DNA from: Opitutaceae bacterium UBA4094
GTDB lineage: Bacteria; Verrucomicrobiota; Verrucomicrobiia; Opitutales; Opitutaceae
Direction: 5' to 3'
Assembly (NCBI GenBank): GCA_002382525.1
Contig: DFYA01000165.1
Location: 1-6,803, forward strand
DNA length: 6,803 bases
The translations under genes and the position numbers were made by a program. The notes beneath the pieces were generated by a model. That model saw nothing but the letters and a program-made list of their open reading frames with translations, was not told where the DNA came from and ran no database searches. Of the stretch, positions 1-5,755 are shown piece by piece. How positions within the stretch are numbered: position 1 is the first letter of the stretch; each line of letters begins with the position of its first letter.

Positions 1-152
1 ACCTGCGTTTGTTGCAGCATGAACTCGCTCACCACCGTCTTGTAGAGCGACGGCGCGGTGCGCCACGGGAGCTTGCGCTGATGCACGCGATACCAGGCCA
101 GCAAGGCATCTTGGAAAGCGGACTTGGCGGAGATGATCGGAGCTTGAGCCAC
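1..152 (-). CDS. mutY: A/G-specific adenine DNA glycosylase MutY, N-terminal fragment (runs off the window)
   Basis: MutY excises adenine mispaired with 8-oxoguanine in base-excision repair. Only the first 50 codons are present; the rest lies beyond position 1. Translation of the minus strand from the GTG at 152 gives the MutY N-terminus: LLAWYRVHQRKLPWR at residues 17-31, then VVSEFMLQQTQV from residue 40. This matches the family pattern WY..hgR.LPWR...Y..w.SE.MLQQTQV. Glu43 aligns with the catalytic Glu37 of E. coli MutY. The iron-sulfur cluster and C-terminal NUDT1-like domain would be off-window. The start is uncertain. The frame is open back to 236, with further GTG (161) and TTG (182) codons, but GTG 152 gives the usual short N-terminal lead before the WY motif. 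No Shine-Dalgarno is visible, and the start codon lies inside an inverted-repeat element. The gene is divergent from rnhC. Confidence 0.93.
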   Translation of the reverse strand, partial: MAQAPIISAKSAFQDALLAWYRVHQRKLPWRTAPSLYKTVVSEFMLQQTQ

Positions 153-228
153 AAAAAGCACAGCAGGCGCAAAAATTCCCAAGGGCGCCAGCGCAGATTC
201 CTTTTGTGCTTTTTGCGCTTTTTGTGGC
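148..228. repeat. Inverted pair of three-unit 9-nt arrays between mutY and rnhC
   Basis: On the plus strand, 200-226 reads as three tandem 9-mers, CCTTTTGTG, CTTTTTGCG and CTTTTTGTG, followed by GCCA. On the minus strand, 176-150 reads ATTTTTGCG, CCTGCTGTG and CTTTTTGTG, followed by GC. The outer ends form a perfect 12-bp inverted repeat (148-159 with 217-228), and the inner units match only partly. The element could fold into a long imperfect hairpin. It fills most of the space between two divergent genes, so it is not placed like a terminator. It must overlap at least one promoter or 5' leader. I infer a dispersed intergenic repeat family; copy number elsewhere cannot be seen here. Confidence 0.7.
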
Positions 229-238
229 CAATGTCTCT

Positions 239-1255
239 ATGCCGATAAAGCCGTCCTCCGACGACGAAGCTCCTAAAAAACTCAGTAGCTACACCATCAA
301 GCTGGACGATGCCCAGATGAGTGCGTTGCGGGGGATTTGCGAGGCGCGGCACTGGACACCCTTCGAAGTGGCTTACACGCGGTTCGCATTCAAAGCCGAA
401 CACCTGAAGCTCAACATCAGCGCCTACACCAGCGGCAAGGTCGTGATCGCCGGCAAGGGCACCGAGGATTTCGTGCGCGACGTGCTGGAGCCCGAGGTCA
501 CAAAAGCGCCGAAGCTCGGTTACGACGAAGTGCTCAATCCCGACTGGTTCGAGGCGCACGCCGGCTTGGACGAAAGCGGCAAAGGCGATTTTTTTGGTCC
601 GCTGATCGCTGCGACCGTGATCGGTCAAAAATCGATGATCGAAGCGTGGCGCAAAGCCGGCGCTCAGGACTCGAAGAAGATGACCGAAGCCAAGATCCTC
701 GAACTCGACAACCTCATCCGCAACACGCCCGGCGTGGTCGTAAAGGTGTGTTTCTGCGGCATGCCGAAATACAACGAGCTGATGGCCCGTCCGCGCGCCA
801 ACTTGAACCTGTTGCTCGCATGGCTGCACGGCACAGCGCTCTCGCAAGCTCTCGCGGAGCAACCGGTGAAGTGGGGCCTGCTCGACCAATTTACGGAGCA
901 ACCGCTGGTGCAGCGCGAGCTCGCGAAGAAGAAGGTCGAAAACTTCGAGCTCCGCATGCGCACCAAGGCCGAATCGGATCCCGTCGTCGCGGCCGCATCG
1001 ATCGTGGCGCGCGCGGAGTTTGTGCGGCAGATGAACCAGCTCTCGAAAAAGCTCGGACAAAAGTTGCAAAAGGGCGCGGGGCCGCTCGTCCGTGCGCAGG
1101 CGCACGAGATCATCCGCAACCTCGGGGTGCATGCGTTGAAGGATTTCGCGAAGCTCCATTTCCGCACCGCCTACGAAGTCGTGAAAGAGGCGGGAAAACT
1201 CGACGAACTGCCGTTGCCCGAACCGAAGGAACGCTTTGGTTTTGGTCGAGATTGA
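239..1255 (+). CDS. rnhC: Ribonuclease HIII
   Basis: Cytoplasmic type-2 RNase H that cleaves the RNA strand of RNA-DNA hybrids. The 338-residue product has an N-terminal extension of about 100 residues (VVIAGKGTEDFV and flanks), the TBP-like substrate-binding domain typical of RNase HIII. The catalytic domain begins at GLDESGKGDFFGPL, where the HIII-type GKGDFFGP replaces the AGRG of RNase HII. Candidate DEDE active-site residues are Asp111 and Glu112, Asp216 in LLDQF, and Glu245 in TKAESDP, followed by VAAASIVARAEF. Length is normal for the family. I chose the ATG at 239 over an in-frame GTG at 206, because the GTG lies inside the intergenic repeat and would add unrelated residues. There is no Shine-Dalgarno upstream of 239. 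The gene is followed after 10 nt by rnhB, suggesting cotranscription. The HIII assignment over HII is firm on motif and N-terminal domain. Confidence 0.95.
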   Translation: MPIKPSSDDEAPKKLSSYTIKLDDAQMSALRGICEARHWTPFEVAYTRFAFKAEHLKLNISAYTSGKVVIAGKGTEDFVRDVLEPEVTKAPKLGYDEVLNPDWFEAHAGLDESGKGDFFGPLIAATVIGQKSMIEAWRKAGAQDSKKMTEAKILELDNLIRNTPGVVVKVCFCGMPKYNELMARPRANLNLLLAWLHGTALSQALAEQPVKWGLLDQFTEQPLVQRELAKKKVENFELRMRTKAESDPVVAAASIVARAEFVRQMNQLSKKLGQKLQKGAGPLVRAQAHEIIRNLGVHALKDFAKLHFRTAYEVVKEAGKLDELPLPEPKERFGFGRD

Positions 1256-1265
1256 GAACGGAACC

Positions 1266-2048
1266 ATGGCCGGAAAACGACGCCAGCTCCGCGGCTTTGA
1301 CCTGAAGCACATCGAAGGTCTCGAACACCTGATCGGCGTGGACGAGGCCGGGCGCGGTGCTCTTGCGGGTCCGGTGGTGGCGGGCGCGGTGCTGGTGACG
1401 CGCGAATTTTTAGACAGCAAGTGGGCGACGAACAACGTGTCGCGCGTCAACGATTCCAAGCAACTCACCGCCGCCGAGCGCGACGCTCTTTGGTTTGATT
1501 TTGAAGCGCTGATGGCCGAAGGGCGCATTCATGCGACCTACGGCGTGGCGGACGTGGCGGAAATCGAACAGTTCAACATCCTCGGTGCGACCAAGCTTGC
1601 GATGCATCGCGCGATCGCGGGAATCCACCCGCCGGAAGCGTTCGCTCCGCCGGCGCGCGAGCCCGATCTGTTCTCGCCGCCCGAGGAGATCGCCGCCTAT
1701 ATGCCGCGGGTATCGGCACGAATCTTGGTGGACGGATTGCCGCTGAGAAACTTCGCGTATCCGCACACGGGAGTCGTCGGTGGCGACGGGCGTTCGTTGT
1801 GCATCGCGATGGCGTCGATCATCGCCAAGGTCACGCGCGACCGGATGCTCGAGGGATTCGAATCCGAATTTCCCGGCTATGGGTTCGCTCAACACAAGGG
1901 CTACGGAACCGAGGAGCATCGCGAAAGTGTGCTGCGACTCGGGCGGTGTCCGCAGCACCGCGAAATGTTCCTGCGAAAACTGCTGGCAGCCCGCGTGGAT
2001 CCTTCGCAGATCGATTTTTTGGCGGAGGAGTCGTCGCTGTCTGAGTGA
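1266..2048 (+). CDS. rnhB: Ribonuclease HII
   Basis: Type-2 RNase H that cleaves at ribonucleotides embedded in DNA and at RNA-DNA hybrids. It starts ribonucleotide excision repair. The 260-residue product shows GVDEAGRGALAGPVVAGAV near the N-terminus (Asp26, Glu27), NDSKQLTAAER, ILVDG (Asp156) and GGDGRSLCIAMASIIAKVTRD (Asp174). These supply the DEDD carboxylates, and GYGFAQHKGYGTEEH follows. The ATG at 1266 was preferred to a TTG at 1236 that overlaps rnhC; AGAACGGAACC just upstream is at best a weak ribosome site. An unusual stretch of roughly 25 proline-rich residues (about 120-148) sits between the AMHRAIAG helix and the LVDG strand, where most RNase HII proteins have only a short loop. 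The gene is 10 nt after rnhC and 6 nt before the kinase, so probably in one transcription unit. Confidence 0.95.
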   Translation: MAGKRRQLRGFDLKHIEGLEHLIGVDEAGRGALAGPVVAGAVLVTREFLDSKWATNNVSRVNDSKQLTAAERDALWFDFEALMAEGRIHATYGVADVAEIEQFNILGATKLAMHRAIAGIHPPEAFAPPAREPDLFSPPEEIAAYMPRVSARILVDGLPLRNFAYPHTGVVGGDGRSLCIAMASIIAKVTRDRMLEGFESEFPGYGFAQHKGYGTEEHRESVLRLGRCPQHREMFLRKLLAARVDPSQIDFLAEESSLSE

Positions 2049-2054
2049 ACTTTT

Positions 2055-3236
2055 ATGGCCGGCAAAAAAAACACCTCGTTGGATCGTGTGCTCGGGCGGC
2101 TCGATTCGCTCGATCCCGCCAATCTGACGAATCTGGTGCAACGCCTCGCGCGCGAACGCAGCCTTTTTGAAAACGTGTTCAACACGCTTCAGGAAGGCAT
2201 CCTCGTCATCGATTCGGATGGCGTGATTGATTACGCCAACGCGGCGGCGCACCGGCTGATCGGCCTCTCGTCCGACGACCTCGCGGGCAAGGTTCTCTGG
2301 CGCCTTGTTCCGGGATTGCGTCCGTCGTTGGAGACGTCGCTCGACGACGCGGCGCCTTCGCTGCCGGTGATGGCGAGGGAGATCGAGCTCACCTATCCGG
2401 AGCCGCGCACGGTGCGGCTCTACATGGTGCCGTTCTCGGGTGAGGGCAGGGGGGCGGAGCGCCGGTTTGCGGTGATCTTGACGGACATCACGCGCGACAA
2501 ACAAAGCACCGAGGCGCGCATCGAGGACGAGCGCACCTCCTCGATTTTGTTACTCGCCGCCGGTGTGGCGCACGAGTTGGGAAATCCGCTCAACTCACTC
2601 ACGATTCATCTTCAGCTGATTGAGCGGAAGCTGAAGAAACTGAAGGCCGTGGCCCGCGATAAGGAGACGGCGTCGCTGGCCGATTCGATCCGCGTGTGTC
2701 AGGAGGAGGTGCTGCGCCTCGACGGCATCGTAACGAATTTTCTGGAGGCGATTCGACCGCGCCCGCCCGATCTCGCGGACACGAACCTCGCCGACGTGGT
2801 CGAGGAGGTTGTGCGGTTTCAGGAACGCGAGCTGGAGGACCGCGGCATCGAGGTGGAGGCAATTATCTCGCGCCACCTGCCGACGGTGATGGCGGACCGA
2901 AACCAGCTGAAGCAGGTGTTTTTTAACATCATCAAGAACGCGATGGAGGCGATGCAGCCGGGCGGCGTGCTGCGGATCAAGACGCTCTCGGATGACGACA
3001 ACGTGTATTTGCTTTTTGGCGACAACGGGAGCGGCATCAAACAGGCCGATCTCGTAAAGCTGTTTCAGCCGTATCACACGACCAAGCAGGGCGGAAGCGG
3101 GCTCGGGTTGATGATCGTGCAACGCATCATGCGCGAGCATGGCGGACAGGTGGGCGTGGAGAGCAACCCAGGTATCGGCACGGTGGTGACGTTGCAGTTT
3201 CCTCAGAAAAACCGCCGCGTGAAAATGCTGCACTGA
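2055..3236 (+). CDS. Soluble PAS-domain sensor histidine kinase, NtrB-like
   Basis: The 393-residue protein autophosphorylates on histidine and should pass phosphate to a response regulator. A PAS domain lies at about 34-150 (LFENVFNTLQEGILVIDSDG through AVILTDITRDK). A short coiled linker leads to the H-box VAHELGNPLNSL with phospho-acceptor His173. The HATPase domain has an N-box around Asn295 (FFNIIKNAMEAM), G1 DNGSGI from Asp323, an F-box-like LFQPYHTTK, and G2 GGSGLGL at 346-352. No membrane segment or signal peptide is seen, so it is cytoplasmic and senses an internal or protein-borne signal; the PAS ligand is unknown. The architecture resembles NtrB/GlnL, but nothing shows that nitrogen is the input. 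The ATG at 2055 follows the rnhB stop by 6 nt, with only a weak GAGTGA before it. The probable partner is the NtrC-type regulator at 4113-5582. Confidence 0.93.
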   Translation: MAGKKNTSLDRVLGRLDSLDPANLTNLVQRLARERSLFENVFNTLQEGILVIDSDGVIDYANAAAHRLIGLSSDDLAGKVLWRLVPGLRPSLETSLDDAAPSLPVMAREIELTYPEPRTVRLYMVPFSGEGRGAERRFAVILTDITRDKQSTEARIEDERTSSILLLAAGVAHELGNPLNSLTIHLQLIERKLKKLKAVARDKETASLADSIRVCQEEVLRLDGIVTNFLEAIRPRPPDLADTNLADVVEEVVRFQERELEDRGIEVEAIISRHLPTVMADRNQLKQVFFNIIKNAMEAMQPGGVLRIKTLSDDDNVYLLFGDNGSGIKQADLVKLFQPYHTTKQGGSGLGLMIVQRIMREHGGQVGVESNPGIGTVVTLQFPQKNRRVKMLH

Positions 3237-3270
3237 ACGCGTGTGGTGAACCGAAGCCGGACGGTTTGGG

Positions 3271-3335
3271 TGTAGTCGGGGTCGCCGACCCCGGAGTCCG
3301 TTTGATACGAACCGGGGTCGGCGACCCCGGCTACA
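3271..3335. repeat. REP-like double-palindrome inverted repeat, possible bidirectional terminator
   Basis: The arms at 3271-3294 and 3312-3335 are reverse complements over 24 bp with one mismatch (T at 3276 against the C-G form). They are separated by 17 nt. Each arm is itself a palindrome: GGGGTCG-C-CGACCCC on the left and CCGGGGTCG-G-CGACCCCGG on the right. The element can therefore form one very stable long hairpin or two small ones. It lies between convergent genes (kinase stop at 3236, exported-protein stop at 3353), which suits termination or mRNA 3'-end protection from both sides. There is no T-run, so it is not a classic rho-independent terminator. I infer a dispersed REP-type repeat. 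Confidence 0.75.
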
Positions 3336-3352
3336 TTCTTCGTTTGGGAATC

Positions 3353-4006
3353 TCAAAAGCCCGACGTGCTGCCGGGGGCGTTGATTTCCTGACGGCGCAG
3401 ACGCTCTTTTTCCACGCGGGCGCGATGAGCGTCCTGACGGCGAATCTGCTCCTTGATGTGGTTGTCGAAGGCGACGGAGAAAATCATCAGCCAGTTGCCG
3501 ACGACGCGGGCGCGCAAGGAGCCGTCGGCGAGTTCGTAATCGCAACCGATGGCGGAGGCGAGGGCGTCGAGGGAGCCCGGTTCGATCTTGCGCCACTCGG
3601 AGGAGCCTTGGTTGGCGCCGAGGATGTTTTGAATTTCGAAGCCGCTGAGCGAGTCGCCCACTCGCTGGTAGGCCTCAAGCGCGGAACGGTTCTCCTGGAA
3701 AAACACATGCACGCGCCAGCCGTCGTCGTTACTGAGCACGTTGGGCACGGCGGATTTCCAGTATTTGCGTTCGCGCACCTCGGCCGGGAAATACGCGCGC
3801 AGCGTGTGGAACGGCTGCTGGCGGAGCAGTTCTTCCTCGCGCGCAGGGTTGGGGTTCTTGTCGCGCGGGATGAACTTGCCCACGGACGGTTGGAAGAGGC
3901 GGCGTTCGAACTCCTCCTGGGTCTCGCCGACACGTGCCTCCGCCGGCAGGCAAAGGCTGAAACTCACACACATGAACAACCACGGCGCGGGGGTAGAAAA
4001 GCGCAT
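3353..4006 (-). CDS. Exported protein of unknown function
   Basis: I do not recognise this family. The 217-residue product starts MRFSTPAPWLFMCVSFSLC and has a likely Sec signal peptide, with a signal peptidase I-type site after LPAEA at residue 24; no lipobox is evident. The mature part is charged and soluble-looking. It has aromatic and acidic stretches (FHTLRAYFPAEVRERKYW, GWRVHVFF), a GSLDALASAIGCDYEL segment and a basic C-terminal helix rich in R, K, E and Q (IKEQIRRQDAHRARVEKERL). It is therefore probably periplasmic or secreted. Starts further upstream in this frame would read through the intergenic region and bury the signal peptide, so I chose the ATG at 4006; it has no Shine-Dalgarno. 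The coding assignment rests on the signal peptide, the gene-like composition, and the fit between the repeat at 3271-3335 and the divergent regulator. It sits between the kinase and regulator genes on the opposite strand; a link to their signal is possible but unproven. Confidence 0.8.
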   Translation of the reverse strand: MRFSTPAPWLFMCVSFSLCLPAEARVGETQEEFERRLFQPSVGKFIPRDKNPNPAREEELLRQQPFHTLRAYFPAEVRERKYWKSAVPNVLSNDDGWRVHVFFQENRSALEAYQRVGDSLSGFEIQNILGANQGSSEWRKIEPGSLDALASAIGCDYELADGSLRARVVGNWLMIFSVAFDNHIKEQIRRQDAHRARVEKERLRRQEINAPGSTSGF

Positions 4007-4112
4007 GTCGGGATCGTGCTTTTCTGTGCGCGGACCGCGATAAAAAATCACGCGGCGAGGGGCGGCGGGCGGCGCCTTGACGCTCGTGCGGTTCCTCGCG
4101 TTGATTGCGCGC
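4007..4112. promoter_or_regulatory. Divergent intergenic region with possible promoters
   Basis: This 106-bp gap separates the start of the exported-protein gene (minus strand) from the start of the response regulator (plus strand), so it should hold both promoters. On the plus strand a TTGACG at 4077-4082 resembles a -35 box, but the candidate -10 (GTTGAT near 4100) is poor. If used, it would put transcription start almost at the ATG. On the minus strand the AT-rich ATTTTTTATC around 4043-4052 could hold a -10. The rest is very GC-rich (GGCGGCGGGCGGCGCC). I see no sigma-54 -24/-12 pair and no clear operator. Confidence 0.35.
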
Positions 4113-5582
4113 ATGCTTTCCAGCGTGCTCATCGTCGACGACGAGAAACACACCCGCGACGGTCTCCGCCAAGCCTTGGAGGACGACTACGACGTGTCCG
4201 TGGCCGCGAACGCAGAGGAGGCGTTTAACCAGATGGACTCGCAGGAGTTCGACGTGGTGCTGACCGATCTGCGCATGCCGGGGAAGTCCGGACTCAAGGT
4301 CATCGACAAAGCGCTCGCGCTGCCGAACAGGCCGGCGGTGATCATGATGACGGCGTATGGCAGCATCGATTCGGCGGTGGAGGCGATGAAGCGCGGCGCG
4401 GTGGATTTTTTGACGAAGCCGGTGAACATCGAGCGGCTCGAAGTGCTCATGCAGCGGGCGCTGAAAACGCGCACGCTCGAAGTCGAGGTGAAGCAGCTCA
4501 ACGAACGCCTCGACGAAAAGTTCAACGTCGAGGGCATCATCGGGCACTCGGCGAAACTCAACGACGTGATCGACCGCGTGCGATTGGTGGCCCCCTCGAA
4601 GGCGACGATCTTGATCGACGGCGAGTCGGGCACCGGCAAGGAGCTGATCGCGCAGGCGATTCACCAGACCAGCCCGCGAGCGCGCGCGCCGTTCATCGCG
4701 GTGCATTGCGCGGCGCTCTCGGAGAACCTGTTGGAGAGCGAAATTTTCGGTCACGAGCGCGGGGCGTTTACGGGTGCGATGGAGCGTCGCGTGGGGCGCT
4801 TCGAGGCGGCGGACTCGGGGACCTTGTTCCTCGACGAGATTGGGGAGATATCGCAGTCCACCCAGGTGAAACTGCTGCGTTTTCTGGAGACGAAATCGAT
4901 CGAGCGGGTGGGCGGCTCGAAACCGATCGCTTTGGATGTGCGATTGGTGGCGGCAACCAATCGCGATCTCGAAAAAATGGTGGCGGAAGGAAAGTTTCGG
5001 GAAGACCTGTTTTTCCGGTTAAATGTGATCAAGATCACGCTGCCGCCGCTCCGCGAGCGAGTGGAGGACATCCCGCTGTTGCTCGCGCATTACATCCGGC
5101 ATTTTGCGCAGGAGAACGGCGTGCCGCCGCTGACGATCGAGCCCGGGGCGCTGCGTTATCTGCAGGCTTATCCGTGGCCGGGGAACATCCGCGAACTGCG
5201 CAACTTCACCGAAAACGTGGTGGTGATGCATCGCGGCGCGAAGTTCACCGAATACGATCTGGAGCCAAAGTTTCGCGGGGAGCGCTTGGCGTTGCCGTTC
5301 TCCGGCGGCGGAGCGGGCGCTTCCGGTCTCGGAGGCGGCACGGGTGGTGCGGACGGCGGCGGGCGTTACCTGGCTTTGCCCGGAGGCGGAGGGACGGCGC
5401 CGACGCAGACGTCGTCGGGCGGGTCGCTCTCGGTGGAAGAGAACGAGAAGCGGTTGTTGCGCGAGGCGTTGATCAAAGCGCGCGGTAATCGCACGAAGGC
5501 GGCTCAGTTGATGGGCATCAGTCGGCGAACGCTGCATCGGAAACTCACGCAGTGGCCCGAGCTGGATGTGATCGACGGTTGA
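4113..5582 (+). CDS. Sigma-54-dependent response regulator, NtrC family
   Basis: The 489-residue protein is a transcription activator for RNA polymerase with sigma-54. The receiver domain (1-120) has acidic residues at 9-11 (VDDE), phospho-acceptor Asp52 (LTDLRMPG), Thr80 and Lys102 (LTKP). The AAA+ domain has Walker A GESGTGKE (170-177), the sigma-54-contacting loop GAFTGA (217-222), Walker B GTLFLDE and the FREDLFFRLNV arginine region, and ends with YPWPGNIREL. A C-terminal Fis-type helix-turn-helix (about 444-478, RTKAAQLMGISRRTLHRKL) binds DNA. Between the ATPase and the HTH is an unusual linker of about 40 residues (396-438), nearly all Gly, Ala and Ser. I chose the ATG at 4113 because VLIVDDE normally lies a few residues from the start; a TTG at 4077 would add a lead absent from the family. 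No Shine-Dalgarno is visible. The probable cognate kinase is at 2055-3236. Target genes cannot be told. Confidence 0.94.
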   Translation: MLSSVLIVDDEKHTRDGLRQALEDDYDVSVAANAEEAFNQMDSQEFDVVLTDLRMPGKSGLKVIDKALALPNRPAVIMMTAYGSIDSAVEAMKRGAVDFLTKPVNIERLEVLMQRALKTRTLEVEVKQLNERLDEKFNVEGIIGHSAKLNDVIDRVRLVAPSKATILIDGESGTGKELIAQAIHQTSPRARAPFIAVHCAALSENLLESEIFGHERGAFTGAMERRVGRFEAADSGTLFLDEIGEISQSTQVKLLRFLETKSIERVGGSKPIALDVRLVAATNRDLEKMVAEGKFREDLFFRLNVIKITLPPLRERVEDIPLLLAHYIRHFAQENGVPPLTIEPGALRYLQAYPWPGNIRELRNFTENVVVMHRGAKFTEYDLEPKFRGERLALPFSGGGAGASGLGGGTGGADGGGRYLALPGGGGTAPTQTSSGGSLSVEENEKRLLREALIKARGNRTKAAQLMGISRRTLHRKLTQWPELDVIDG

Positions 5583-5755
5583 GCGAGCGTTGCGACGGAC
5601 GCAGACGGTCGGGCTGCGGACGAGGTGACGCAGGGTTGCGCCAAGTGGTGATGAGCGGATAACGCGCACGCTTTGCGCTGTTCCGGCATGACCTTCTTGG
5701 GTGTTAGGGGTTGCCTCGTTTGGGAGGGCAAGTTTGTTGGTTGGGCTATCCCCAC

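Noticed and set aside
29..1528. Long minus-strand open frame antisense to rnhC and the start of rnhB, also covering the mutY start
   Set aside because: It is the mirror of high-GC codons in rnhC. Its product is rich in R, H and L with no domain, while the plus-strand frame and the separate mutY frame carry clear family motifs.
1410..2504. Minus-strand open frame across rnhB and the kinase start
   Set aside because: It is antisense to two well-supported genes and its translation is low-complexity and Arg/His-rich.
2595..3596. Minus-strand open frame across the kinase and the inverted repeat
   Set aside because: It is antisense to the HATPase domain and reads straight through the palindromic repeat; no recognisable protein.
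3266..4228. Plus-strand open frame of about 320 codons across the exported-protein gene
   Set aside because: It begins inside the inverted repeat, is antisense to the signal-peptide protein and overlaps the regulator start. The minus-strand frame has the better signal peptide and protein-like composition, though this is the least certain strand choice in the window.
3729..4754. Minus-strand open frame antisense to the regulator
   Set aside because: It is a shadow of the receiver and AAA+ codons; Arg/His-rich with no motifs.
5583..5755. Possible promoter TTGCGC-N17-ATAACG (about 5635-5663), small hairpins, or a sigma-54 site before the binding protein
   Set aside because: The boxes match consensus poorly, the stems are only about 5 bp without a T-run, and no GG-N10-GC pair with the proper flanks was found.
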